The notes: a model not told the origin generated them from the sequence alone. DNA of 64,000 bases from Salinisphaera sp. G21_0 (GCF_017744115.1 NZ_JAGHQW010000019.1:1-64000), one strand, 5' to 3'. Positions 26,915-36,383 are shown, counted from the stretch's first letter. Numbers and translations are program-made.

Positions 26915-28411
26915 TTATTTCATGGTGGGCATGGAAAACTGGACATTTTCCCGGACACCCGCTGAAGGCCAGCGCTGAGTAATGGTCTTGCGGCGTGTAT
27001 AAAAACGGACTGCATCCGGACCATAAGCATGGAGATCACCAAACAGTGAGCGCTTCCAGCCACCAAAGCTATGATAGGCCACTGGCACTGGCAAAGGCAC
27101 ATTGATGCCAACCATTCCTACCCTGATGTGTGCGGAGAAATAGCGAGCGGCTTCCCCATCCCGGGTAAAGATACAGGTACCATTACCGTATTCATGACGA
27201 TCAATCAGATCCATGGCTTCCTGCATACTGTTGACTCGGACAACTTGCAGTACGGGTCCAAAAATTTCGTTCTGATAGCTGGTCATTTCTGGCGTTACCC
27301 TGTCAATAAGGGTACCGCCGACAAAGTAACCTTCCTGATAACCGGCGACATCGGGTTGGCGACCATCAACCACGATTTCGGCTCCCTGCTCTTCGGCACT
27401 GTTAATAAAACCGACCACTTTTTCCTGGTGCTGTCGGGTAATGACCGGTCCAAAATCATTGGAGCTGTCGCTGTAAGCACCCACTTTCAGGGACTGCATG
27501 GCTTCTTTCAGCTTGCCTACCAACTGGTCGGCCGCTGCATCGCCCACGGCAACGGCGACAGACAGTGCCATACAGCGCTCGCCAGAGGAACCAAAAGCTG
27601 CACCCAGCAGCTGATTAACAGCATTATCCATATCGGCATCAGGCATTACGATTGCGTGGTTCTTGGCACCACCCAATGCCTGGCATCTTTTGCCATTAGC
27701 TGTTGCTGTCGTGTAGATATACTCAGCGATGGGGGTAGATCCAACAAAGCTGATAGCCTCCACTCTTTTATCATGGAGTAGAGCATCCACAGCTTCCTTG
27801 TCACCATTGACAACATTCATGACACCTGCGGGTAGACCCGCTTCGTGCAGCAGTTGAGCCACGAACAGCGTTGAACTTGGCACACGCTCGGAAGGTTTCA
27901 GAACAAAGGTATTGCCGCAGACAATGGCCATCGGGTACATCCAGAGTGGCACCATGACCGGGAAGTTAAAGGGAGTGATCCCGGCAACAACCCCCAGAGA
28001 CTGGAACTCACTCCAGGAATCAATGCCTGGTCCGGCATTACTACTGTGCTCTCCCTTTAACAGCTCTGGCGCACCGCAGGCATATTCAACGTTTTCAATA
28101 CCACGCTGCAGCTCCCCCATGGCATCGTGGGAAATCTTGCCATGCTCCTGGCCAATCAATTCACAGATACGTTCGGCATTCTGCTCGAGTAGTTCCTTGA
28201 ACCGGAACATGATACGAGCACGCTTGATGGAAGGCGTGTTTCTCCAGGCAGGGAAAGCTGCTTCTGCGGCAGCAACAGCTTCCTCTACTGTAGCTTTGGA
28301 AGCCAAAGCAACCTGCTTTTCCGCCTGTCCGGTTGCCGGGTTATAAACCGACTGATGGCGTATATCATTATTGACTTCGCTACCATTGATCAGATGGCCA
28401 ATTGTGTTCAT
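26915..28411 (-). CDS. dddC: malonate-semialdehyde dehydrogenase (MmsA/DddC-like)
   Basis: A CoA-acylating aldehyde dehydrogenase, 498 aa. Key blocks: GVVAGITPFNFPVMVPLWMY, the glycine motif SFVGSTPIAEYIY, and the catalytic cysteine Cys280 in GSSGERCMALS, as in MmsA. In DMSP catabolism DddC turns malonate semialdehyde into acetyl-CoA and CO2. It lies 66 bp after dddB on the same strand. A second MmsA paralogue (59057-60562) sits elsewhere in the window. The ddd assignment rests on the neighbouring dddB, dddT and dddD; by sequence alone it would be called MmsA. Confidence 0.85.
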   Translation of the reverse strand: MNTIGHLINGSEVNNDIRHQSVYNPATGQAEKQVALASKATVEEAVAAAEAAFPAWRNTPSIKRARIMFRFKELLEQNAERICELIGQEHGKISHDAMGELQRGIENVEYACGAPELLKGEHSSNAGPGIDSWSEFQSLGVVAGITPFNFPVMVPLWMYPMAIVCGNTFVLKPSERVPSSTLFVAQLLHEAGLPAGVMNVVNGDKEAVDALLHDKRVEAISFVGSTPIAEYIYTTATANGKRCQALGGAKNHAIVMPDADMDNAVNQLLGAAFGSSGERCMALSVAVAVGDAAADQLVGKLKEAMQSLKVGAYSDSSNDFGPVITRQHQEKVVGFINSAEEQGAEIVVDGRQPDVAGYQEGYFVGGTLIDRVTPEMTSYQNEIFGPVLQVVRVNSMQEAMDLIDRHEYGNGTCIFTRDGEAARYFSAHIRVGMVGINVPLPVPVAYHSFGGWKRSLFGDLHAYGPDAVRFYTRRKTITQRWPSAGVRENVQFSMPTMK

Positions 28412-28477
28412 GATTCACTCTATTGTTATCGTTAGATTAGAAATGCTTTTCTTAACTCTTGACTGTCTTGTGTTGGA

Positions 28478-29638
28478 TTAGTCCCAGAGCTGCCGGTAAA
28501 TGGCTTTAATCTCTTCTGCATCAGGCACCCTGGGATTATTAGCAGGTGACCCGGATGCCAGAGCCTGCGATGCCATGGTGTCCAGCACTTCAAAAAATGC
28601 AACTTTATCAATGCCAAATTCCTGTGGACCCGGAACTGAAAGCTCATCATTCAGAGCTTTCAGTTCGGTCAGCAGCTTATGGTTTGCCACTTCATCACTG
28701 TCTCCCTGTTCGGCAACACCCATAGCCCGCGCACAGTCAGCATAACGATCAGCCGCAGCGGGAATTGAATACTCAGTGACAGCCGGCAACAGCATGGCAT
28801 TAGACAAGCCATGGGGAACATGGAAAAAAGCACCAATAGGTCTGCTCATACCATGGACCAGAGCTACCGAGGCATTGGAAAAGGCGACACCCGCGAGGGT
28901 TGAGCCCAGCATCATGGCTTCACGGGCTTTTTCATCCTTGCCATTGTGATAGGCAGTACGCAGATTCGGTGCAAGCAGGCGCATGGCTTCCAGAGCCTGG
29001 CTGTCACTGTACAAGCTGGCTTTTTTACTGACATATGCCTCCATGGCATGGGTCAGTGCATCAATACCTGTGTCTGCTGTCGTACGGGGAGGCACACTCA
29101 ATGTCAGGTTATAGTCCACCAGTGCTGCTGACGGCATATAAGCAGCGCCGACACAGAGCATTTTTTCGTCACAGGTTTCATCTGTGATAATGGTGACTCG
29201 AGTGGCCTCAGAACCCGTACCGGCAGTAGTGGGTATAGCAATCACCGGCAGTCCGGGCTGATCCATGATCCTTGGGAACTTATAATCCCGCATTTCACCG
29301 CCATGGCATGAGAGAATAGCTATTGCTTTTGCACTGTCGATAGGACTGCCTCCACCCAGAGCAACAATACAGTCGTAGCTTCCCTGCCTGGCCATTTTAA
29401 CACCCGCCTGAATGGAGCCGACGGTGGGTTCCGGAACGGTATCTGCAAAAACACTGGAATCAATGTCGTTTTTTGTCAGGCAGTCCTGCAATGCCCGGAC
29501 ATAACCTAGCTGAACCATCATGGCATCAGTAATAATGAGAGGCTTCGCACAGCTCAGACTAGTCAGAACATCAGAAAGAGCCAGGCTGGCCCCCGCCCCA
29601 ACCTGCATGATGCGGGGCAAAATCACTCGTGTAGACAT
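28478..29638 (-). CDS. dddB: iron-containing alcohol dehydrogenase (DddB-like)
   Basis: A 386-aa group III Fe-dependent alcohol dehydrogenase. ALGGGSPIDSAKAIAI binds NAD, and the metal-binding histidines lie in DALTHAMEAY and HGMSRPIGAFFHVPHGLSNA. The ATG at 29638 (MSTRVILPRIMQ), with AGAGG six bases upstream, is preferred to the frame back to 29692. In dddD-type pathways DddB oxidises 3-hydroxypropionate to malonate semialdehyde. It lies between dddT (60-bp gap) and dddC (66-bp gap), consistent with a dddTBC operon. Pathway role inferred from context. Confidence 0.85.
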   Translation of the reverse strand: MSTRVILPRIMQVGAGASLALSDVLTSLSCAKPLIITDAMMVQLGYVRALQDCLTKNDIDSSVFADTVPEPTVGSIQAGVKMARQGSYDCIVALGGGSPIDSAKAIAILSCHGGEMRDYKFPRIMDQPGLPVIAIPTTAGTGSEATRVTIITDETCDEKMLCVGAAYMPSAALVDYNLTLSVPPRTTADTGIDALTHAMEAYVSKKASLYSDSQALEAMRLLAPNLRTAYHNGKDEKAREAMMLGSTLAGVAFSNASVALVHGMSRPIGAFFHVPHGLSNAMLLPAVTEYSIPAAADRYADCARAMGVAEQGDSDEVANHKLLTELKALNDELSVPGPQEFGIDKVAFFEVLDTMASQALASGSPANNPRVPDAEEIKAIYRQLWD

Positions 29639-29698
29639 AACAAACCTCTTGTAATCTACTGAAATGGCTGTGTACCCCTTGCGCACAGCCAATATCTA

Positions 29699-31288
29699 TC
29701 AGGAACGTCCATTTCTTGCTATGGACACCTTGTAACCCTCTTCTCTTGGTAAAGCCTCCTCGCGCAGGGCCTTGATAAGGCCATAAGTGGCAAAAAACAG
29801 AATGATCGTGAATGGCAGGGCCGCAACAATAGAAGCTGTTTGCAGAGCCTTAAGACCACCGGCATACAGCAAAACGGCTGCCGAGGCACCAATCACCAGT
29901 CCCCAGAACACTCTGTACCGGGCGGGCGGATTATCACTCCCCATGGTCACCAGGGTACAGATCACCAGGGTCGCCGAGTCCCCGGAGGTAACAAAATAAG
30001 TCACCAGCAGAATGGTACAGATGCCCGCCATCAGCAAGGACATCAACTCACTCTCAATCAGCAGCTTCACAGTGGTAAACAGAGCTGTAGTGATATCCTT
30101 GTTCACGGCCTCTGTAACACCGCCGTCACCGTAAAGTTCCAGATAGAAGGCACTGTTACCAAATATAGTGATCCAGAAAGCTGCCAGTGTCGTAGGTGCA
30201 ACGAGAACACCAAGGACAAATTCACGAATGGTCCGGCCCTTGGAGATACGGGCAATGAACATGCTGACAAAAGGAGCCCAGGCAATCCACCAGCCCCAAT
30301 AGAAGATGGTCCACCATCCCTGCCATTGGGCACCTGGCTCTGGATCAACCCATAAACCCAGGGAAACGGCATTCAACAGATAGTCACCGGTATTGGTGAA
30401 GAATGCACCCAGCAGATAGGCAGTAGGGCCAAAGATGACGAACAGACCCAGAATGACTATGGTCAGCTGCATATTGAAAACACTAAGGATACGAATGCCT
30501 TTGTTCAACCCGGTCAGTACCGAAAGAGTTGCCACAACCGAAATAACTGCGATCAGGATCACTTGATTGGTGGTCGACACTTCTATGCCCAATAAATGGC
30601 CCAGCCCGGCATTCATCTGTTGTGCACCCAGACCCAGCGAAGTAGCTATGCCGAATACTGTTCCGAATACTGCCAGCAAGTCAGCTGCATGACCGATAGG
30701 ACCATAAATCCTGTCTCCGAAGATGGGGTAGAGACTTGAGCGGATAGTGAGGGGAAGCCCTTTGCGATAGGCAAAATAGGCCAGAATCAGACCAGTAACA
30801 GAAAACAGCCCCCAACCATGCAAACCCCAGTGAAAAATCGAGATTCTCATGGCAATCTGGGCCGCTTCAACCGTCATGGCCTCGTCTTCGCTGATGAACG
30901 GGTTGCTTTGAAAGTGGTAAATCGGTTCGGCAATACTCCAGAATAGGATTCCAATTCCGATGCCAGCACCAAACAACATGGAAAACCAGGCGAAATTACT
31001 GAACTCCGGTCTGTCATCATCACTGCCCAGGCGAATATCACCGTAGCGGCTGAACACCAGCCAGACAGAAAAAAACAGGAAAAACGACATTATCCCTATG
31101 TAATACCAGCCCAGATCCGAAGCAATAAAGTTTTTTGCCGCTGTATAAATGCCATCGGCGTATTCAGGATCGGCAACGGTAAAAACAATAAATGCCAGAA
31201 TCAGTAAAGCGGAACCAATGGTCATCACTGGATTGGCTCCCGCAAGCAAGCCAGCATACGGCGTCGTATTATTATTTTTATTATTCAT
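29699..31288 (-). CDS. dddT: BCCT-family transporter (DddT-like, DMSP/betaine)
   Basis: An inner-membrane secondary transporter of 529 aa with about twelve hydrophobic segments, of the betaine/carnitine/choline family. Hallmarks: MLFGAGIGIGILFWSIAEPI, corresponding to the ion and substrate-binding first repeat, and WWIAWAPFVSMFIARIS with ISKGRTIREF, the signature of the second repeat. Trp and aromatic residues for onium substrates are present. In ddd clusters DddT imports DMSP. It is the first gene of the leftward dddT-dddB-dddC set and diverges from dddD across 302 bp. It could also carry glycine betaine. Confidence 0.88.
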   Translation of the reverse strand: MNNKNNNTTPYAGLLAGANPVMTIGSALLILAFIVFTVADPEYADGIYTAAKNFIASDLGWYYIGIMSFFLFFSVWLVFSRYGDIRLGSDDDRPEFSNFAWFSMLFGAGIGIGILFWSIAEPIYHFQSNPFISEDEAMTVEAAQIAMRISIFHWGLHGWGLFSVTGLILAYFAYRKGLPLTIRSSLYPIFGDRIYGPIGHAADLLAVFGTVFGIATSLGLGAQQMNAGLGHLLGIEVSTTNQVILIAVISVVATLSVLTGLNKGIRILSVFNMQLTIVILGLFVIFGPTAYLLGAFFTNTGDYLLNAVSLGLWVDPEPGAQWQGWWTIFYWGWWIAWAPFVSMFIARISKGRTIREFVLGVLVAPTTLAAFWITIFGNSAFYLELYGDGGVTEAVNKDITTALFTTVKLLIESELMSLLMAGICTILLVTYFVTSGDSATLVICTLVTMGSDNPPARYRVFWGLVIGASAAVLLYAGGLKALQTASIVAALPFTIILFFATYGLIKALREEALPREEGYKVSIARNGRS

Positions 31289-31405
31289 TTTTTACCCTTC
31301 TTTTTGAGGTATTGATCCTCAGGGACATCATCAAATGCAATTTGCATATCAGAACACGCCACCATTATCTGTGGCTGGAAAAAAAATGAGAAACAATAAA
31401 ATAGA

Positions 31406-31472
31406 CACCTGAGACCAAATTATTTTTATAGCAAGCCATTTTCCAGCAATAAAAAAAATCAGGTCTCAGGGG
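31406..31472. promoter_or_regulatory. inverted repeat in the dddT-dddD divergent promoter region
   Basis: CCTGAGACC (31408-31416) is mirrored by GGTCTCAGG (31462-31470). A further imperfect arm, CCAGCAATAAAAAAAAT (31443-31459), pairs with the A/T run ending TTGCTGG (about 31486). It lies in the 302-bp region between divergent dddT and dddD and is a candidate regulator site, perhaps for the LysR protein, or an RNA hairpin. Confidence 0.45.
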
Positions 31473-31590
31473 TATTTTTTTTTGCTGGTCGATCGGGCCA
31501 TCCATTCATAACATTTTCCTTGCATAAACGCGTGCAATGAACGCACCGTATTTTAATAAAGCGCTGCCTCTTTATTAGCAGGATTACCAG

Positions 31591-34101
31591 ATGCACAATA
31601 AGAATAAATTGCCATTGAATGGTGTCAGGGTTGTTGATTTTGGCCAGCAGATTGCCGGTCCGGCTGTCGCCATGGTGCTGGCCGATCTGGGCGCAACCGT
31701 TGTCCATATTGATCCACCCGAAGGTCCTCAATGGGACCATCCCGCAAATGCCGTTCTAAATAGAAACAAACTCTGCCTGAAACTTGACCTTAAAACTGAG
31801 TCCGGCTTGCTTCAGGCGCTGTCATTGATTGAAAAAGCCGATATCGTCATCGAGAGTTTCAGACCCGACGTAATGAAACGTCTGGGCATTGATTTTCAGC
31901 AATTGAGAGAATCACGCCCCGACCTTATCTCATTGTCGATTCCCGGCTTTGCCAGTAATGACCAGTTGAGAAGGGAATGGAAAGCTACTGAAGCCGTTGT
32001 TGCTGCTACTGCTGGTGCCTTCACGGACATGGGATTCAACCGCATTCTGATGGGTTTGAACCCAAGCTTTTCCCCTCTGCCTCTAGCGTCTTCCTACGCC
32101 ACAACACTGGCAGCCTGTTCAGTGGTTCTGGCACTCACCGCACGTGAGAAAACCGGTAGAGGTGATCACATTGAAGTTCCTGTCGTTGCCGCAATGATGG
32201 AAGGCCTCTCCTATAATTCTTACGTTGTCGAAGGATTGCCAGAGCGCTACAAAACCATGCGTGAGCATGAAATTGAGCATCGCAAGAGCAACAACATTCC
32301 CATGGATCTCAGCTATGAAGCGCTTCAGGAGTACCTGGACCCCTTCTACAGAACCTATGAATGCGCCGATGGCCGTATGTTCTACTGCGTATGCCCATCC
32401 CACCGTAATCATGCCCGCCGCTGCCTGGAGGCTCTGGGTATTTATGAAGAGCTGCTGGCTGAGGGACTGCCAGACGTTAAAGACCTGCACCTGCCCATCA
32501 AGGAGTGGGATGGTGAAACGTCCATAGGCGTCTATCCATTACCAAAGAAATGGGCTGGCATTATTTCAGCCAAAATGAAGAAAGTATTCCTGACCAAAAC
32601 CTCACAAGAGTGGGGAGAGATTTTCGGTGAAGGACAGATTCCAGGCGCTCCTCACAGAACAACCCGGGAATGGGTGAATGAAGAGCACACCAACCAGTCT
32701 GGCCTGATCGTTGAGGTTAATGACCCCGTCTATGGTCTTATGAAACAACCTGGCCCCATTGCCTGGCTGGAAGAGTTTGCCGGGCAAATGGTTACTCCCG
32801 CTCCGCGCAGGAATGTCAGCTATGAAGAAGCCCTCTTTGAACTGAATACAGTCACGGATGAAGATGACCAGAACCGGTTTGCCGCTCACAGACAGCGCAA
32901 AGCCCCTGCTCACTGGCTGGACGGATTGCGGATTCTTGATCTGACCAATGTTATTGCTGGCCCACACTCTACCGCCTTTATGGCACGCTTTGGTGCCGAA
33001 GTGATTAAGCTGGATCCGGTTACCCCTCTTTATGATCCTCTGATTGGTACCCTGTTTACCTTCCAGACCGGCGTTGGTAAACGTAGTGCGCTGGTCAACA
33101 TCCTGTCTGAAGAAGGACGAGAGGTATTCAACAAATTGGTCAAGTCAGTGGATATAGTGGTTATCAATGCGCCTGAACGCCAGATAAAGCCTCTGGGTCT
33201 GGACCACGAATCACTGCAAGCCATTAACCCGGGCGTTCTCTTCTGTCGCTTGGATTGTCTGGGCGGTCCTTTGCCCGGTCCAAAAACCAATTACATTGGT
33301 TATGACGACATCATTCAGGCCAATAGTGGCATCATGAGTCGCTTCGGTGGCCCACAGACTCCGGAAGAACACGCCCACCTCGGCACACTGGACGTCAACT
33401 GCGGTTTCTCCGGCGGACTGGGTATGGCGGTTGCTCTCTACCACCGGCAGAAAACAGGTCAGCCTACCCGGGCAAGAACGTCATTGTCTGCGGTAACTAA
33501 CCTGGCACAGATTCCCTTTGCCTTTGACTACCAGGGAAGAGCTCCGTTTAATGAGCCTTCAGGTCGACAGGCTCTGGGTTATAACGCGCTGTCTCACTTC
33601 TATGAAACACAGGAAGGATGGATTTATCTGGACAGCAATTACTCCGAGCTGGACAGACTGGCTCAGATAGAAGGTTTCGAAGGTATAGTAACTGCTGACA
33701 ATCTCTCAGACTATCTGTCAGAAGCCTTTAAAAGGGCTCCAGCCGTTTACTGGAAGTCCGCGTTGGACATGGTAGATGTAGCTTCGGCCATTCCACAGGC
33801 TATTGAACATCTCAGGGAGCAATACAGCCGTGTTGCCGATGGTAAAGCAGGTACCGACCTGGGCAGCTTTGCCTTCTCGATCTATCCTGAGCATCCCAGC
33901 GGCCACCAGATCACACAAATCGATCATTATTCCATTCGACCCACAGAGTCAGCTATCGTAGCCGCCACGCCTACTGAAGGGTTTGGTCACTCAACCAGGG
34001 AAGTGTTAGTTGAAATGGGTTATGACAGTGAGTCTATTGAATCAATGATTGAGCGTGGAATTGCGGGTACTGGCTGGGGCAAGGAGTTCCTTCCCAGCTG
34101 A
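31591..34101 (+). CDS. dddD: DMSP CoA-transferase/lyase DddD
   Basis: The key enzyme of DMSP cleavage: it moves CoA onto DMSP and releases dimethyl sulfide plus a 3-hydroxypropionate product. At 836 aa it consists of two class III CoA-transferase (CaiB/BaiF) domains, about 8-410 (GVRVVDFGQQIAGPAVAMVL) and 443-835 (GLRILDLTNVIAGPHSTAFM). Single-domain CaiB proteins are half this size; the duplicated architecture is diagnostic of DddD. Asp601 in HLGTLDVNCG corresponds to the catalytic Asp reported near residue 602 in Marinomonas DddD (from memory). Diverges from dddT; followed by a repeat element and a terminator. Functional call strong but untested. Confidence 0.93.
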   Translation: MHNKNKLPLNGVRVVDFGQQIAGPAVAMVLADLGATVVHIDPPEGPQWDHPANAVLNRNKLCLKLDLKTESGLLQALSLIEKADIVIESFRPDVMKRLGIDFQQLRESRPDLISLSIPGFASNDQLRREWKATEAVVAATAGAFTDMGFNRILMGLNPSFSPLPLASSYATTLAACSVVLALTAREKTGRGDHIEVPVVAAMMEGLSYNSYVVEGLPERYKTMREHEIEHRKSNNIPMDLSYEALQEYLDPFYRTYECADGRMFYCVCPSHRNHARRCLEALGIYEELLAEGLPDVKDLHLPIKEWDGETSIGVYPLPKKWAGIISAKMKKVFLTKTSQEWGEIFGEGQIPGAPHRTTREWVNEEHTNQSGLIVEVNDPVYGLMKQPGPIAWLEEFAGQMVTPAPRRNVSYEEALFELNTVTDEDDQNRFAAHRQRKAPAHWLDGLRILDLTNVIAGPHSTAFMARFGAEVIKLDPVTPLYDPLIGTLFTFQTGVGKRSALVNILSEEGREVFNKLVKSVDIVVINAPERQIKPLGLDHESLQAINPGVLFCRLDCLGGPLPGPKTNYIGYDDIIQANSGIMSRFGGPQTPEEHAHLGTLDVNCGFSGGLGMAVALYHRQKTGQPTRARTSLSAVTNLAQIPFAFDYQGRAPFNEPSGRQALGYNALSHFYETQEGWIYLDSNYSELDRLAQIEGFEGIVTADNLSDYLSEAFKRAPAVYWKSALDMVDVASAIPQAIEHLREQYSRVADGKAGTDLGSFAFSIYPEHPSGHQITQIDHYSIRPTESAIVAATPTEGFGHSTREVLVEMGYDSESIESMIERGIAGTGWGKEFLPS

Positions 34102-34154
34102 TAATCAAGTGGCAGCCATAACCTGCCACCCTCTTCCATAAGCATACTGAATTA

Positions 34155-34327
34155 AGGAATTGCCCCGGAATAATTTGCACATTTCTGAGTTTCAAAACTA
34201 CGTTCGTCCTGAGCCTGTCGAAGGGCGTGAACTCCGGCCTCTTGTATTGTGTCAATCACCCTTCGACAAGCCTCAGGATGAACGGAGATCGAGTTCAAAA
34301 TGTCGAAATTATTTCGGGACAGTTCCT
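34155..34327. repeat. MITE-like element, family E, with REP core
   Basis: A 173-bp element. Its ends (AGGAATTGCCCCGGAATAAT at the left, inverted at 34306-34327) match the terminal repeats of the element at 19529-19656. Its core holds CTGAGCCTGTCGAAGG and CCTTCGACAAGCCTCAGG, the REP-like family also seen at 879-926. It lies between the dddD stop and its terminator. Confidence 0.8.
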
Positions 34328-34352
34328 AAGCTTTCGGGGAGCCTGTCATTTA

Positions 34353-34404
34353 GGCCGCAGCCTTAAGTCATCATTGAAGACTTTTGGCTGCGGCCATTTT
34401 TTTT
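34353..34404 (+). terminator. rho-independent terminator downstream of dddD
   Basis: GGCCGCAGCC (34353-34362) pairs with GGCTGCGGCC (34386-34395) and is followed by A and eight T. Correct orientation for dddD; the mobile element lies between the gene and this hairpin. Confidence 0.8.
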
Positions 34405-34434
34405 AACCACCAGGGAGGAGCGTTCTTATCTAGT

Positions 34435-34819
34435 TCTCGTCCAAAAACGCAACCAGTTAAAAATTTTGAAAATTTATCCTGAAAAATAATTGAAGCACCT
34501 CTGCTTTTTTACAGCTAGCCCAGTGGTCCAAAATGACTTGCTCGATATCATATTTAGAAGACGGAATTGGTATTACAACCTTGTGATTCTGGTCAGAAAT
34601 CCGGCTTCAGCCTGAAAACATCCGCTTAACGATCGAAAAACAGTCTTTCCTGTGCGACGGGAGGATGTCTGACGTGCTAATTTTCAGATTTGGATGTCCA
34701 GAAAACATCATCCGGAAGCCAAAAGGCTGTGTATATATTAAAGGCCAGCTTTTTAGCCTCTAACTAAATGCTACGTTTGTACAAGCAGCCTAAGCTGGGT
34801 GATGCGTTTTTGGACGAGA
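34435..34819. repeat. 385-bp inverted-repeat-bounded block carrying right copies of repeats D and C
   Basis: The ends share a perfect 17-bp inverted repeat, TCTCGTCCAAAAACGCA (34435-34451, mirrored at 34803-34819). Inside are direct repeat D (34518-34576) and direct repeat C (34677-34794, one 22-bp unit). No ORF is supported in 34102-34920. The left-hand copies of D and C near the dddR gene lack these outer ends. Confidence 0.7.
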
Positions 34820-35078
34820 GCAACTTAATACTTCCGGTTATGTCGGGCAATTTTTAAGCAATTAACAATCTCAAAAAAAAATAAACGACATTGCTATAGT
34901 TAGATTTACTGGAATTACGATGGAATTACGGTGTTATTTGGATATCTCCAGTGGTTAGCCTGCGATTTATCGGCAACGACCCACTTGGCGATGGCCAGCG
35001 AATCCACTGGCGAGATCAGCATTAATGACCTGTCCATCGGGTTCCGGTACCTAATGCTTGCCATTTGAGAGTAACGAA

Positions 35079-35608
35079 ATGACTGCCTCACTATTGAAAG
35101 AAGCGGCAACTGGCATCAAAACCGCCGAAAAAAACGAACTGGCCCAAAAACTGTTGGCTGCCTACAGTGAACAGCAGGCCATTGTGAACCAGATCAAGGC
35201 GGCCCAGTGGAATATCAGGGTGCCCGGGCTGCTGAGTTTACCCAACTACTGGTGGCGGCTGCTCCGGAAGTGGCCTGCCAGCCCACCCAATACCAAGTGC
35301 AGCAAAACCAGACTGTAAAACCCTTTCCACCATCACACCAGATTGCTGAGCGCATCAGCTTATTTGGTCGTCGGGTGCCCTCGGACTACAACGAGATGTT
35401 TGAGTATTCCCGGATTGAAGACCCACAAACTCAGGAGACCTACCAGAACGCTGAAGCGATTGCCAAAGCCTGTGAAATGTTTGCCCAGACTGCCAGGCAT
35501 ACCATCAAACTGGCTCAGCAGGCAGACGATATGGTGACGGCGCAAGTAATGACAGCACAACTGCAGACGGCAGAACAGCTGGCAACGCAGTTGAGACGGT
35601 TTGAGTAA
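35079..35608 (+). pseudogene. hypothetical protein, apparently frameshifted
   Basis: Not recognised. An ATG at 35079 (MTASLLKEAATGIKTAEK), with GAGAG upstream, opens a helical frame that runs through QQAIVNQIKAAQ. Near 35203-35210 plausible protein sequence moves to the adjacent frame (EYQGARAAEFTQLLVAAAPE) and continues to 35608. Adding one base gives 176 aa. The C-terminal half is helical and Gln/Ala-rich (MFAQTARHTIKLAQQADDM), suggesting a coiled-coil or phasin-like small protein. Two separate overlapping genes are the alternative: the second frame could start at GTG 35207. Confidence 0.45.
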
Positions 35609-35714
35609 AGATGGATAAGACGGATTATACAAATCGGAAATATAATTTCTTTGTTACAGCCTTTGGATTGATGCTATATACTTCATGTATATAGCTTGGA
35701 GGGTGGCGACTGAT

Positions 35715-35954
35715 ATGGCGCAAGGTACTGTTTTTGAAAATAATCGGACTCAGGCAGTCCGCTTACCGGCGGAGACCCGTTTTCCCGGTGGTGTTAAAAA
35801 GGTCAATGTCAGGGTACGGGGGCAGGACAGGATATTATCTCCGGTGGGTCAGACGTGGGATTCCTTTTTTAATATCAACCCTGATGACGGGGTTACCGAT
35901 GACTTTATGACTGAAAGGGCTTCACAGGAACAACGGGAGCGGGAGTCACTTTGA
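35715..35954 (+). CDS. vapB: VapB-type antitoxin
   Basis: A 79-aa antitoxin with an N-terminal AbrB/SpoVT-like swapped-hairpin DNA-binding domain: [20 protein letters not shown] is the family signature. The C-terminal tail ([18 protein letters not shown]) would bind the toxin. The ATG at 35715 matches family starts ([10 protein letters not shown]); the open frame begins ten codons earlier. Its stop overlaps the vapC start (TGATG). Usually autoregulates its operon with VapC. Confidence 0.85.
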   Translation: MAQGTVFENNRTQAVRLPAETRFPGGVKKVNVRVRGQDRILSPVGQTWDSFFNINPDDGVTDDFMTERASQEQRERESL

Positions 35955-36367
35955 TGCTGAAATACATGCTGGATACTGACATTTGCATTTATGTGATTAA
36001 AAACCGTCCGGCTGTTGTTGGCTCTATATTCAACCGGAATGACGGACTGATTGCCATCAGTGCAATCACCTTGTCAGAGTTGAGCCACGGTGTTGAAAAA
36101 AGCAGTAACATCAAAAAAAACCGGGATATTGTTGAGGATTTTGTCAGTCGGCTTGAGGTTCTTGATTATTCCCCAAAGGCTTCAGCTCATTACGGTGATA
36201 TCCGGTCTGACCTTGAGCGTCGCGGGGAGGTGATTGGTGTTAATGACCTGCATATTGCCGCCCATTGTCGAAGTGAGGGTCTGGTACTGGTGACCAATAA
36301 TACCCGGGAGTTTAAACGGGTGGACGGACTGCGAATTGAGAATTGGGTAGAGGACTCGCTTGCCTGA
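35954..36367 (+). CDS. vapC: VapC-type PIN-domain ribonuclease toxin
   Basis: A 137-aa PIN ribonuclease. Acidic metal-binding residues lie in YMLDTDICIYVIKN (first Asp pair), ITLSELSHGVEKS (Glu) and GVNDLHIAAHCRSEGLVLVTNN (Asp). The ATG at 35954 overlaps the vapB stop by one base, so the two are coupled; a TTG one codon earlier is possible. The family cleaves tRNA or rRNA and halts translation. The open frame is complete with the active-site residues in place, so the pair looks functional. Confidence 0.88.
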   Translation: MLKYMLDTDICIYVIKNRPAVVGSIFNRNDGLIAISAITLSELSHGVEKSSNIKKNRDIVEDFVSRLEVLDYSPKASAHYGDIRSDLERRGEVIGVNDLHIAAHCRSEGLVLVTNNTREFKRVDGLRIENWVEDSLA

Positions 36368-36383
36368 ATCAGAATTCAGGTTT
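36363..36383 (+). terminator. short hairpin at the end of vapC
   Basis: CCTGAAT (36363-36369) pairs with ATTCAGG (36374-36380) and is followed by TTT. It overlaps the vapC stop. Weak, but correctly placed. Confidence 0.4.

Noticed and set aside
34917-35068. Short open stretch before the unknown gene at 35079
   Set aside because: About 45 codons with no clear start, ribosome-binding site or family; could be a remnant but cannot be supported.
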